Origin: an uncultured Paracoccaceae bacterium
GTDB taxonomy: Bacteria; Pseudomonadota; Alphaproteobacteria; Rhodobacterales; Rhodobacteraceae
DNA: 64,000 nucleotides
Assembly: GCA_947503925.1 (NCBI GenBank)
Contig: CANNFQ010000004.1
Coordinates: forward strand, 62,001 to 126,000
Direction of reading: 5' to 3'
The translations under genes were made by a program, and so were the position numbers. Each line of letters starts with the position of its first letter. Position 1 is the first letter of the stretch. Shown here piece after piece: positions 8,460 to 16,802 of this stretch. The notes beneath the pieces were generated by a model. That model was not told where the DNA came from, searched no databases, and was given only the letters and a program-made list of their open reading frames with translations.

Positions 8460-8487
8460 GGCGGCGCGCCGATACTGGCGCGCCGCC
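8460..8487 (-). promoter_or_regulatory. Intercistronic perfect hairpin between the two binding-protein genes
   Basis: GGCGGCGCGCC (8460-8470), loop GATACT, GGCGCGCCGCC (8477-8487) make an 11-bp, all-GC perfect stem. It sits 7 bases after the stop of the first binding-protein gene and is not followed by a T run on the minus strand. Such hairpins after the first gene of importer operons usually protect the upstream mRNA end or attenuate readthrough, giving more binding protein than permease. The structure is seen; the effect is inference. Confidence 0.75.
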
Positions 8488-8494
8488 CATTGTC

Positions 8495-10075
8495 TTAGTT
8501 CATTGTGAAGTATTTGACCTTTGGTTGATCTTCCGGGTCAACATCGATGCCAACGGCATCGGTCATTGCCCAGTTCAGCACCTGGTGGTGGATCGGGATG
8601 TAAAGCTGTTCATCCTGCACCACACGCCAGATCGACGCGATATCAGCATTCCGGGCATCCAGATCAGTGTTCGATGCCAGCGATGCGATTTTTGCATCAA
8701 GGTCATCATTGTCGAAACCGGTGCCATTCCAGGTGCCGATATCCGCCTCACGACCATGCACAAGGAAGTTAAAGATGTACTCGGAATCGTAGGTCGGCAC
8801 ACCCCAACCCAGCATGTAGAAATCGGTCTTGCCGTCGGTGATCAGTGGGAAGTGCTGGGCCTTTGGCTTGGCGTCCAGGTTCACCGTCACACCAATCTGA
8901 CCCAGCATGCCAACAGCGGCCTGACAGATCGCTTCGTCATTGACATAGCGGTCATTGGGGCAGTCCAGACGGATCGAAAATCCGTCAGCATAGCCTGCAT
9001 CCGCCATCAGACCCTTGGCCGTATCGATATCAGTGCCGGATTCACCGTCCATATCAGCAGTCCAGCCATTGACGAATGGCGGGGCAATCATGCCTGCAGG
9101 TTCGGATTGGCCGCGCATGACGACCTGTTTGATCGCATCGCGGTTGATCGCCATCGACATCGCCTGACGCACGCGGACATCAGCCAGCGGGTTGGCGCCA
9201 TCGATATTGTCGGCCTCAAGATCGTCTGCACCCTGGTTCATACCAAAGAAAATAACCCGGTTCTGCGGGGCGGTTTTAACGGCAAGGCCATCGGCTTCGT
9301 CAACACGGGACAAATCCTGTACCGGCATGTCCTGCAGGAAATCAATCTCACCTGACAGCAAGGCAGCGACGCGGGTCGCGGCGTTCTGGATCGGGGTATA
9401 GACGATCTCGGACACTTCCATGGGGAACTGATCGCGGCCCCAGTAATCCTCATTGCGGGTCATAACGGTTTTCACGTCAGGCTCGCGGCTGGTCAGCACA
9501 TAAGGACCGGTGCCATTTGCGTTGGTGGTGGCAAATGTGATCTCGCCGCCTTCGAAATCCTGCACGTTGACGGTGTTGTTCGCCTCGGTCCAGTCCTTGT
9601 CCATCATGAACAGGTTGGTCAGGTTGGATGGCAGGATCGGGTTTGGCCCATCCGTGACAATTTCGATCGTGAAATCATCAACAGCGCGCACTTCGGTGAT
9701 CGAACCGATCAGTTCCTTCATGTCGGAATTTGGCTGCTGCGCACGTTCAAAGCTGAAAACAACATCCTCGGCGGTGAAGGTCGCGCCATCATGAAAGGTC
9801 ACACCTTCGCGCAGGTTAAACACCCAAACATTCGGATCACCCTCTTTCGGCGCCCAATCCGTGGCCAGCGCGGGTTCAAATGCGCCGGTGACGTCGCGAA
9901 TGATAAGTGGCTCATACATCTGATGGCGAATTGTGTGAGTCGGGCCCTCGTTTTGCGCATGCGGGTCAAGCGTCAGCGCATCCCCTGAGCGCGCCCAGCG
10001 CAATGTCTCGGCCTGCGCAACCATAGCGGTCGAGGCCAGCAGTGCGGCCGTCGCCGCGACTGTCGATATTTTCAT
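8495..10075 (-). CDS. ABC transporter substrate-binding protein, first of two paralogues
   Basis: A 526-residue family 5 binding protein. It starts at 10075 after GGGAG with an alanine-rich signal peptide cleaved near AQA-ETL (residues 1-22). Shared family patterns include LTLDPHAQN, EPALATDW, FNLREGVTFHDGATFTAEDV, IQNAATRVAALLSGEIDF and DVRVRQAMSMAINRDAI. As the first gene of the operon, followed by the hairpin at 8460-8487, it is likely the most abundant product. It captures peptides in the periplasm and delivers them to the DppB/DppC channel. The open frame upstream to 10216 has no ribosome binding site and was not included. Confidence 0.92.
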   Translation of the reverse strand: MKISTVAATAALLASTAMVAQAETLRWARSGDALTLDPHAQNEGPTHTIRHQMYEPLIIRDVTGAFEPALATDWAPKEGDPNVWVFNLREGVTFHDGATFTAEDVVFSFERAQQPNSDMKELIGSITEVRAVDDFTIEIVTDGPNPILPSNLTNLFMMDKDWTEANNTVNVQDFEGGEITFATTNANGTGPYVLTSREPDVKTVMTRNEDYWGRDQFPMEVSEIVYTPIQNAATRVAALLSGEIDFLQDMPVQDLSRVDEADGLAVKTAPQNRVIFFGMNQGADDLEADNIDGANPLADVRVRQAMSMAINRDAIKQVVMRGQSEPAGMIAPPFVNGWTADMDGESGTDIDTAKGLMADAGYADGFSIRLDCPNDRYVNDEAICQAAVGMLGQIGVTVNLDAKPKAQHFPLITDGKTDFYMLGWGVPTYDSEYIFNFLVHGREADIGTWNGTGFDNDDLDAKIASLASNTDLDARNADIASIWRVVQDEQLYIPIHHQVLNWAMTDAVGIDVDPEDQPKVKYFTMN

Positions 10076-10556
10076 GATAAACTCCCAATGTCGTTGTGAG
10101 GCGTACCATTTGCGAAAACGACAGGCTTGGCAAGGGCATGTCGGGCGCAGTTTTCGCCAGAATGCATTTTGTCCTGCAATCTTATTCACTTGTGGGATGG
10201 TTGGCGCGCCGTGCATAGCGGGCCTTGGGCGGTGTCGGCATTCGGGTTACGACCCCGGCCTTGATCGGCGTTTGCCCGAGAAAACGCAGCAAGACTTGCG
10301 CGTGCAAATGCTCTTGCTCGTCTCCGCGGCGAATGGGCGCCGTGTCATAGGGGCATAATGGGCAGCTGCGCGCCCAATGATTTATGCCGTTGCGGCACAG
10401 CACTTTGCGGAAACCTGATTCCCGCTTGCGTTGTGGAGAAACTTTTGAATGTACGGCGAAAGGAAAGCTGCAGCCACCGAACGCTGCCTGAGATCAAAGA
10501 TTTGCGGCACGTTAGGTGATAAGCGACCTGTCAGGCATTTCGCCGAACGCTATTGG
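10076..10556. other. Intergenic region before the ABC operon
   Basis: This 481-base stretch should hold the promoter of the minus-strand ABC operon in its left part, though I cannot single out -35 and -10 boxes with confidence. The only coding candidate is the small minus-strand frame at 10182-10403 described separately. No strong inverted repeat was seen. Confidence 0.4.
10182..10403 (-). CDS. Possible small cysteine-containing protein, unknown
   Basis: A 73-codon frame from a GTG at 10403. It encodes a basic protein with HWARSCPLCPY, a C-x-x-C pair preceded by another cysteine (LCRNG), followed by helix-forming LHAQVLLRFLGQTP and a proline/arginine-rich tail. The codon choice is GC-rich at third positions as in nearby genes, and a C-x-x-C could bind zinc, but there is no good ribosome binding site and no recognised family. 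It is reported because the region has no other gene; it may be spurious. Confidence 0.3.
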   Translation of the reverse strand: MLCRNGINHWARSCPLCPYDTAPIRRGDEQEHLHAQVLLRFLGQTPIKAGVVTRMPTPPKARYARRANHPTSE

Positions 10557-11129
10557 CTACATCAATGCGTTCAGATTGATCCCCACGGTCAATGCGCCAA
10601 TGATTTCACCGGTCGTTTGATCGGTGATCGTCATGGATACCTGTGCTTGCAACTCTTCGGTGGATTCGTCCATTTCCACCTCACCAAAATGGACGGCGCT
10701 GGGCCCGACGCCATATGTCTGCTGAAACTTGGCCTCGTCCCCCTGCCAATAGTCCGACGTAGCATCGGAAGCTGCCACATTTAACCCACGTGCATCCATG
10801 ATAAAGACTTCCGTAATCGCGCCATCGGCGCTGGCGACCTGCTGGCGCAGGAACGCCGCCGCGTCATTGTTCAGTACATCATTGATGATATCTGCATTAT
10901 CCATACCGACCTGCGCACGCCACAGCTGGTCCATGTCATCAATCTGAGTCTGATCATATCCAGCTGTTACCGCATTTTGCGCATCAATCGCGGTGGTGAT
11001 CACCGGGTCCATCGCCCACTTTGCGATATTGTTGTTCAGAAAATCCTGCATCGCCCCTTCAAATTCATTGGCGGACAGGCTGGTGGCGCATGCGAGCATG
11101 GCGGCAGTTCCGAGGACTAGTTTTTTCAT
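10557..11129 (-). CDS. Periplasmic PDC/Cache-like sensor domain protein
   Basis: A 190-residue protein with a signal peptide (MKKLVLGTAAMLACATSLSA, cleavage near residue 20). The mature part has a long N-terminal helix (residues 25-95) and a sheet domain with VFIMDARGLNVAASDATSDYWQGDEAKF and VSMTITDQTTGEIIGALTVGIN, a pattern seen in double/single Cache (PDC) ligand-binding domains of chemoreceptors and kinases. Unlike those, it has no second membrane helix or signalling domain, so it is a stand-alone periplasmic sensor module. It is single, with an 11-bp tandem repeat array upstream at 11282-11324. Ligand unknown. Confidence 0.7.
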   Translation of the reverse strand: MKKLVLGTAAMLACATSLSANEFEGAMQDFLNNNIAKWAMDPVITTAIDAQNAVTAGYDQTQIDDMDQLWRAQVGMDNADIINDVLNNDAAAFLRQQVASADGAITEVFIMDARGLNVAASDATSDYWQGDEAKFQQTYGVGPSAVHFGEVEMDESTEELQAQVSMTITDQTTGEIIGALTVGINLNALM

Positions 11130-11250
11130 AACGTTCCCTTCTCAGTCACGAAGATGATCGCGGAAAAAGGCTAAGAAAATGTTGAGCGGGAGCAGGAATT
11201 TGGCTGACCCTGAAAGTCTTAACATCGCCTTCACAATTGCGCCGCGCGCT

Positions 11251-11260
11251 GCGTTAACGC
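11251..11260. repeat. Perfect palindrome GCGTTAACGC
   Basis: A 10-bp self-complementary sequence lies about 120 bases upstream of the Cache-like gene start, inside a longer GC-rich imperfect inverted repeat. It could be an operator or a shared terminator arm; nothing more can be said. Confidence 0.35.
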
Positions 11261-11281
11261 GGCATTTCCCGGGTGAAGGGT

Positions 11282-11324
11282 CCGACGCAAGGCCGACGTT
11301 TTGCCGACGTCCAGCCGACGGGTC
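11282..11324. repeat. Four CCGACG hexamers phased every 11 bp
   Basis: CCGACG occurs at 11282, 11293, 11304 and 11315, exactly 11 bp apart, in the space between the OmpA-like gene end (11417) and the Cache-like gene start (11129). Spacing near one helical turn puts all copies on one face of the DNA, which suggests an array of protein binding sites or a decayed tandem repeat. Confidence 0.6.
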
Positions 11325-11416
11325 AAATTGGCCGAAATGCCAGTGTTAACTGATGATTCGTGAAAACAGCCATAACCTGGTGTTGCGCGACCCCGGCGGG
11401 GGCACCGCGCGTTGCG

Positions 11417-13228
11417 TCACCGCTCTGTCAGTTTCAACTCGATTCGACGGTTTTGCGCGCGCGCCTCTGGTGTGTCAGCCGGATTCAGAGGTTGATATTC
11501 GCCAAACCCGTTTGCGGCCAGCCGGGCAGGTGGAAACCCGAGTTCTTCGGTCATATAACGCACCACGGACAAGGCACGCGCCTGACTTAGTTCCCAATTG
11601 TCCCGGAACCGGCTGGTATTGCCGACGGGGATGTTGTCGGTATGCCCATCAACGCGGATTACCCAGTCGATCCCCGGCGGGATATCATCGGCGATAGAGG
11701 CTAAGATACCGGCAATATTGAATATTTCATCCTCACCCAGGCCGGACAACACCGCACTACCCGGTTGAAACAGCACCTCAGAGGAAAACACGAACCGGTC
11801 ACCTTCGATCCGGACCCGGTCCTGGCCTTCCAGCACTTCGCGTAATTGGCCAAAGAAATCTGATTTGAACCGGGCAAGGTCCTGTGCCTCGGCGGCCAGT
11901 CTTTCGGCCTCTTCGGCCAATCGGGCGGCTTCTTCCTCCAGCCTGATCCGCTCGGCCTCTTCCAGTGCGCGGCGCTGCCGTTCCTCTGATACGACGCGCG
12001 CCAAGGCAGTGTTCAACTGCGCGCCAAGCGTTTCGATCTGGACCTGGGCTTCGCGATCCGCCTCTTCGGCGAGGTTCAGAAGCGATTGCAGATTACCCAC
12101 CTGGGTGCGCAATTCCGTGACCTGTTCATTCAGCAATGCGACCTGTCGTTGGCTTTCCGCAGACAGGGCTTCTTCCGCTGCAAGTGCTTGATTTGCTTGG
12201 GCAAGTAGGGCGGCCTGACGTTCCGCCTCGCTGGTCTGTGTGTTCTGCGCACCCTGCGCCTGGGACAGGGCGGCGACCGCCGCGGCCAGTTGCGCGTTCA
12301 GGTCTGCATTCTCGGCGGCGGCTTGTGCGGCGGCGGCCTCAGCAGCCCGGCGTGCGCGTTCTGCTTCTGTCAGGTTGGCATCAATTTCGGAACTGCTGGC
12401 GCGGATCGCGGCAAGCTCTTCATCCAGTTGCGCACGCGCGGCCTGCGCTGCCGCCAGCAGGGTCAGCGTCTTTTCTGCTTCGCGGCGCTGCTGTTCAAGG
12501 TTCAGGGTCATCGCCGTCAATTCCGTATCTGCATTGGCAAGGCGCTCGCGCAGGGCGGCGGCGGCGGCGGCATCGGCCAGACCTTCGGCCTCAAGCGTCG
12601 AAATCTGCTCGGATTGTTCCGAATTCTGGATTTCAAGATCGGCGACCAACGCTTCCAACGCCTCACGGCGGGCGGCGGCAAGCCGGGCGACTTCTGCGCC
12701 CGCGTCAATCTCGCTCCGGGCTTGGGCAAGGGCGAGATTTAGCGCCTCTTGCTCTGAGATCAGATTGGTCTGTTCGGCCAATAACCGGGCCTGCTCATCC
12801 TCAAGATTGGAAATGTTTTCAGCGGCTTGAGCATTATCGGCCAGCAGGCCCGCGACCTGTGCTTCGAACTGAGTGATCTGTGATTGTGCCTGCGATAACG
12901 CCTGATCCTGCGCATCCCGTTCGGCCACAAGGGCTGCAATCCGGCTGGCCTGTGCGGCAGCTTCTGCTGCTGCGGTGTCCAGATCGGTGGTCAGCTCGGC
13001 ATTGCGCTGGCGTTCGATCCCTAATGTGCTGCTGAGTGCTGCGATCTGTCCGCTCAGCGCGTCAAGCTCGTCCTCTTGTCCGGTGATTGTTTCGCGCAGG
13101 ACAAACTGGATCACCATAAAGATGGTCAGCACGAACATCAGCACCAGCAAAAGTCCGGTCATCGCATCGACAAAGCCGGGCCAAATGGCGTTCTGAAAAC
13201 GGTTGGATGATCTGCGGCTCAGCGCCAT
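11417..13228 (-). CDS. MotB/OmpA-type peptidoglycan-binding protein with long coiled coil
   Basis: A 603-residue protein. Residues 16-45 (WPGFVDAMTGLLLVLMFVLTIF) form one membrane helix with an aspartate at 21 placed as in the proton-carrying Asp of MotB. Residues 50-450 are an exceptionally long Ala/Glu/Gln-rich coiled coil. The C-terminal 135 residues are an OmpA-like domain with RVDGHTDNIPV and NWELSQARALSVVRYM, which bind peptidoglycan. Three bases separate it from the upstream ExbB/MotA-like gene, so the two should form a proton-driven complex spanning from inner membrane to cell wall. It is distinct from flagellar motB at 22160. What the complex drives is not known to me; the pair is common in this family of bacteria. 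Confidence 0.82.
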   Translation of the reverse strand: MALSRRSSNRFQNAIWPGFVDAMTGLLLVLMFVLTIFMVIQFVLRETITGQEDELDALSGQIAALSSTLGIERQRNAELTTDLDTAAAEAAAQASRIAALVAERDAQDQALSQAQSQITQFEAQVAGLLADNAQAAENISNLEDEQARLLAEQTNLISEQEALNLALAQARSEIDAGAEVARLAAARREALEALVADLEIQNSEQSEQISTLEAEGLADAAAAAALRERLANADTELTAMTLNLEQQRREAEKTLTLLAAAQAARAQLDEELAAIRASSSEIDANLTEAERARRAAEAAAAQAAAENADLNAQLAAAVAALSQAQGAQNTQTSEAERQAALLAQANQALAAEEALSAESQRQVALLNEQVTELRTQVGNLQSLLNLAEEADREAQVQIETLGAQLNTALARVVSEERQRRALEEAERIRLEEEAARLAEEAERLAAEAQDLARFKSDFFGQLREVLEGQDRVRIEGDRFVFSSEVLFQPGSAVLSGLGEDEIFNIAGILASIADDIPPGIDWVIRVDGHTDNIPVGNTSRFRDNWELSQARALSVVRYMTEELGFPPARLAANGFGEYQPLNPADTPEARAQNRRIELKLTER

Positions 13229-13231
13229 GGA

Positions 13232-14383
13232 TCAGGTCCTGTCTTTGATCACGTTGGTCAGGGTGATGATCTCTTGCCGCAGATCGCCAACGCTTTCCTG
13301 GCGACCCGCAGACATCTCCTCGAGGATACGCAGCAGCTGCACGTCAATTGACCGCAGGCGCATTCGGCTTTCTGCATCAATCCCTTCCATGCCGCTTTCA
13401 TCCAGCTTCTTGATCAGCATTTCCTGCCCTTCAGCAACGCGGATCAGCAGCGCCTCTGTCTGGTCGCTTTCTTTCACCTGAGCCATTTGATCCATCGACT
13501 CTGCGAGGTTGGCAAAGCGTTTTTCATTCTCTTCCCGGTCGGCGTCCATCTGACCCATGCTCATCTGGATCGTGTCCATCAACTCGCCAAGTTGATCCAC
13601 GAATGCAGCCATAACGCCACTATCAGCACCGCTGCCACCTTCGTCCCCTTCGAGGCCGACGCGGGTGATCGTGGACATCCATTCTTCCAACTCGCGGTAG
13701 AACCGGTTTTGGCCGTGACCTGCAAAGAGTTCCAGCAACCCCACGACCAATGATCCGGCCAGACCCAGCAGAGAGCTGGAAAAGGCGGTGCCCATGCCGC
13801 CCAGCTGGCTTTCAAGGCCCGATTGCAGACGGGCAAAGATATCCGCGCCATCTTCGCCATCGCCGGGGTTGAGCGAACGGATGGTTTCGACCAATGCAGG
13901 CACCGTTGTGGCCAGCCCATAGAACGTCCCCAAAAGGCCAAGGAAAATCAAAACGTTACCGATGTACCGCGTAATCTCCCGATCCTCGTCGATCCGCTGC
14001 GCCACAGAATCCAGTATCGACCGGCTGGAGGTGGACGATATCTGCGTGCGCGCCCCGCGCGACCGCAGAAGCGTTGCCAGCGGGGCCAGCAATGATGGTG
14101 CCGCGATATAGGAATGCCCCCCCGCATCGCGGGCAAATCGTTCGATCCAGCGCACTGATTTGATCAACAGAAAGACCTGATTGAAACAGGACAACACGCC
14201 CAGAACGAACACGGCCAGAATGACCCCGTTCAGATAGGGGTTGGAATTGTAGATCGCGATGATCTGGTTTTGTCCCAGATAAAACCCAGCCCCGATCAGC
14301 CCGATCACGACAAACATGAACAGAATCTGGCGGAACGGCTGCGAAAACTGTGGTTGTGCCTTGGCTGCCTTTTTGTCGGACAC
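13232..14383 (-). CDS. ExbB/TolQ/MotA-like proton channel family protein
   Basis: A 383-residue membrane protein with helices at about 20-40, 50-75, 140-165 and 200-225. The segment GNVLIFLGLLGTFYGLATTVPALV and the following GMGTAFSSSLLGLAGSLVVGLLELFAG match the MotA/TolQ/ExbB channel core, where Gly, Thr and Ser line the proton path. The remaining C-terminal part (230-383) is cytoplasmic and largely helical (TRVGLEGDEGG, LIRVAEGQEMLIKKLDES). It is directly followed by the MotB/OmpA-like gene, its expected partner. It differs from flagellar MotA at 34246 in topology and tail. Confidence 0.83.
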   Translation of the reverse strand: MSDKKAAKAQPQFSQPFRQILFMFVVIGLIGAGFYLGQNQIIAIYNSNPYLNGVILAVFVLGVLSCFNQVFLLIKSVRWIERFARDAGGHSYIAAPSLLAPLATLLRSRGARTQISSTSSRSILDSVAQRIDEDREITRYIGNVLIFLGLLGTFYGLATTVPALVETIRSLNPGDGEDGADIFARLQSGLESQLGGMGTAFSSSLLGLAGSLVVGLLELFAGHGQNRFYRELEEWMSTITRVGLEGDEGGSGADSGVMAAFVDQLGELMDTIQMSMGQMDADREENEKRFANLAESMDQMAQVKESDQTEALLIRVAEGQEMLIKKLDESGMEGIDAESRMRLRSIDVQLLRILEEMSAGRQESVGDLRQEIITLTNVIKDRT

Positions 14384-14471
14384 GGGCTACCTTATCTTTT
14401 GTTACTGCTCTCCACCCGCATAGGAGCATAGGCGCAATCGCTTCAGAACCCAAATAAATTCGCGGTCCGGG

Positions 14472-15002
14472 TCATGTTGCTGTCAAGGCACGCACCCGTG
14501 TCACCAACCATTCCATATCGGCATCCTTGATCCCGAGTTCCGCAAGGTGATCGGCTGTGTTGAACAGGTATTCGGTATTCGGGCCGCGCCCGCCGGTGGC
14601 GTGCGCAATCATCTGCGCCTGTTTTTCAAGATCGAACTGGCAATACTGCACATGATCGCGGCTGATGATATAGGCCAGCGCTTGGATCGTTTCGCCCTCA
14701 TCCGTCACCAAATTGACCGTGTCTTCGTAATAGGCCGAGGATATGAGCTCGCGCTCGCGCAGCATGGCGAGCACCTCATCCTTCTCATCCTTGGCTACCT
14801 GAAAGGCCACGCCTGTGCATTGCCCGCCAGGATAGGTGTCGAGCGCCAAGACCAGCCCGGGGTCCTCTTCCGATCCCCGGTGATGGATGGAGAGCATACA
14901 AAAGCTGCGGTGATAGTCATGCAAGCGCGCCTTCACCTTGCGTGCGGGCGTGAAGCCGGGATTCCACAACAGCGACCCATACCCGAAAACCCAAAGCGAC
15001 AT
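14472..15002 (-). CDS. Gamma-glutamylcyclotransferase, ChaC-like
   Basis: A 176-residue cytoplasmic protein. The N-terminal WVFGYGSLLWNPGF holds the YGSL loop that binds the gamma-glutamyl group; EGETIQALAYIISRDHVQYC and TGGRGPNTEYLFNT follow as in ChaC proteins. Known members split glutathione into 5-oxoproline and Cys-Gly. The gene stands alone between idi and the proton-channel pair, all on the minus strand, with gaps of about 85 bases on each side. Length is in the usual range for the family. Confidence 0.88.
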   Translation of the reverse strand: MSLWVFGYGSLLWNPGFTPARKVKARLHDYHRSFCMLSIHHRGSEEDPGLVLALDTYPGGQCTGVAFQVAKDEKDEVLAMLRERELISSAYYEDTVNLVTDEGETIQALAYIISRDHVQYCQFDLEKQAQMIAHATGGRGPNTEYLFNTADHLAELGIKDADMEWLVTRVRALTAT

Positions 15003-15087
15003 CGCGACCTTCCCAATTGCCCGCGCCCTATAAACACCGGGCAGGCAGAGTTGTCACGCAGGATGGACGAAATCGCGTATGCAGCGG

Positions 15088-15621
15088 TCAGACAGCGCGC
15101 ATCAGGTCGCCGAAGATTGCCGCCTTGTGATCTTGCAGGTAGATGCGCAGCCACGGGGTGTATTGGTCAGGATGCCGCGCCACATCGGCCGAAAGATCAT
15201 AAAAATCGACCCAGCGCGTCGCCATTACCTCGTCGGGGTTCGGCGTGATCTTGAGCCCGCTTGGCGCGTCGGCCACATAGATCTGCACCACCTCATGTTC
15301 GATCAGCCCGCCGCCGACATCGGCCCGGTATTCGATCTGGTCGCGGTAGCTGGGGTAGAGGCCGGTGATCCCCAATTCTTCGTTCAGTCGCCGGATGGCG
15401 CAATCGGCGGGGTCTTCGTCCCATTCGGGATGCGTGCAGCAGGTATTCGCCCAAAGTCCGGGCGTGTGATATTTGCCCAGCGCACGCTGCTGGATCAGCA
15501 CCCGGCCATGGTTCATCACAAAAACGCTCACTGCCTTGTGTTTCAGGCCCCGTACATGGGCATCAAGTTTTTCAACAGGTTTGAGTACGCCGTTTTCCCA
15601 GGCCGGGATCATGATCGTCAT
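15088..15621 (-). CDS. idi: Isopentenyl-diphosphate delta-isomerase
   Basis: A 177-residue type 1 enzyme that interconverts isopentenyl and dimethylallyl diphosphate, feeding the prenyl chains of bacteriochlorophyll and carotenoids. The Nudix-like core is clear: VLIQQRALGKYHTPGLWANTCCTHP carries the catalytic cysteine, and AIRRLNEELGI carries the acidic metal ligands. Its start (ATG 15621) overlaps the last 4 bases of bchP (ATGA), so it is the last gene of the bchG operon. The bchP-idi order is usual in photosynthesis gene clusters of purple bacteria. Confidence 0.95.
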   Translation of the reverse strand: MTIMIPAWENGVLKPVEKLDAHVRGLKHKAVSVFVMNHGRVLIQQRALGKYHTPGLWANTCCTHPEWDEDPADCAIRRLNEELGITGLYPSYRDQIEYRADVGGGLIEHEVVQIYVADAPSGLKITPNPDEVMATRWVDFYDLSADVARHPDQYTPWLRIYLQDHKAAIFGDLMRAV

Positions 15622-16799
15622 GTGCGTAGCGGTGACACCAATCGCGTCAGGTGCGCAAGGTTTTTGATGCCGATTTTCAAATGTGCCATGGGCCGGGCCT
15701 TCACCAGTTTCTTGTTCATATAGGCCTCAAAGGTCAGTTTTTGCACGTCTACATCGTGACAAAGTGACACGAAACGCTCACGCCGTTCGTCGCTGCGATA
15801 ATAGGCGTTTTGCATTGCGCCCAAAACCCGGAAAACCTGTTTGTGTTCACGCATGAAAAGTTTTCTTGCCAGTTGCAGGTCTTTGACACGGCCCGAGGCC
15901 AGCGTCGCCGCCGCAGCCGTCGCCGCGACACGCCCGCCAACCATGGCGTAATAGATGCCTTCGCCCGATGACGGGGCCACGACACCGGCGGCGTCGCCCG
16001 CAAGCACGACATCCTTGCCGTTATCCCATCGGTCCAGCGGTTTGAGCGGGATGGGCGCGCCTTCCTTGCGGATTGTCTTGCAGTCCGTCAGACCGGATGC
16101 CGCCCGCAGATCAGCGGTGGCCTGTTTCACATCGACCGATTTTTCCATCGATCCCATGCCGACGCTGGCCTGCCCACCATGCGGAAAGACCCAACCGTAA
16201 AAATCGGGCGAGATGCGTCCGTCATAGACCACATCGCAGCGTTTGGGATCATAGACGGCGTTGGCCTCGGGGGCTTCGATAATCTCGTGATAGGCGATCA
16301 CATAGGGGATTTTGTCGCCATCCTTGATTTCCGCCCGTGCCACACTGGACCGTGCCCCGTCGGCGCCGATAACCAGTTTGGCGGTCAGTTCCATTTCATT
16401 GCCGCTGATCTTGTCGCGGTAGATCACATGGGCCCTGTCGGTGTCCCGTTCGATTCTGGTGAATGTGCCAGTATAGCGATGTGCGCCCGCTGCTTTGGCG
16501 CGCTGGCGCAGGAATTCATCAAAATGTTCTCGGTCCACCATCCCGACAAAGCCGTTTTCGATCGGGATATCGACATGACGCTGCGTGGGTGAGATCATGC
16601 GCGCGGTGTTGACCTTGGCCACAAGCTGTTCGTCCGGGATATGGAAATCGGCGATCAGCCGTGGCGGAATGGCCCCGCCGCAAGGTTTGATCCGCCCATC
16701 CCGGTCAATGAACGCCACCTTGTGTCCTGATCTGGCCAAATCTTCGGCAGCGGTGGCCCCGGATGGGCCTGCGCCCACGACAACGACGTCATATTGCAT
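15618..16799 (-). CDS. bchP: Geranylgeranyl diphosphate/bacteriochlorophyll reductase
   Basis: A 393-residue flavoprotein that reduces the geranylgeranyl tail of bacteriochlorophyll to phytyl. The N-terminal FAD site is VVVGAGPSGATAAEDLARSG (residues 5-24); KPCGGAIPPRLI, LVIGADGARSSVARAE and VLAGDAAGVVAPSSGEGIYYAM are the conserved ChlP/BchP blocks. The gene sits between the pucC-like gene (3 bases upstream) and idi (4-base overlap). The partner bchG makes its substrate. Similarity to other geranylgeranyl reductases exists, but the neighbours settle the assignment. Confidence 0.94.
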   Translation of the reverse strand: MQYDVVVVGAGPSGATAAEDLARSGHKVAFIDRDGRIKPCGGAIPPRLIADFHIPDEQLVAKVNTARMISPTQRHVDIPIENGFVGMVDREHFDEFLRQRAKAAGAHRYTGTFTRIERDTDRAHVIYRDKISGNEMELTAKLVIGADGARSSVARAEIKDGDKIPYVIAYHEIIEAPEANAVYDPKRCDVVYDGRISPDFYGWVFPHGGQASVGMGSMEKSVDVKQATADLRAASGLTDCKTIRKEGAPIPLKPLDRWDNGKDVVLAGDAAGVVAPSSGEGIYYAMVGGRVAATAAAATLASGRVKDLQLARKLFMREHKQVFRVLGAMQNAYYRSDERRERFVSLCHDVDVQKLTFEAYMNKKLVKARPMAHLKIGIKNLAHLTRLVSPLRT

Positions 16800-16802
16800 C
16801 TA

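Noticed and set aside
12136..12876. Long plus-strand frames, Ser/Arg/Ala-rich
   Set aside because: Complementary to the Ala/Glu coiled coil of the OmpA-like gene; composition is what the reverse of such a repeat gives.
11417..14383. Zorya anti-phage system (ZorA/ZorB)
   Set aside because: The two genes resemble ZorA/ZorB in domain type, but no ZorC, ZorD helicase or ZorE nuclease is adjacent; neighbours are a ChaC enzyme and a Cache-like protein. A general envelope pair is the better reading.
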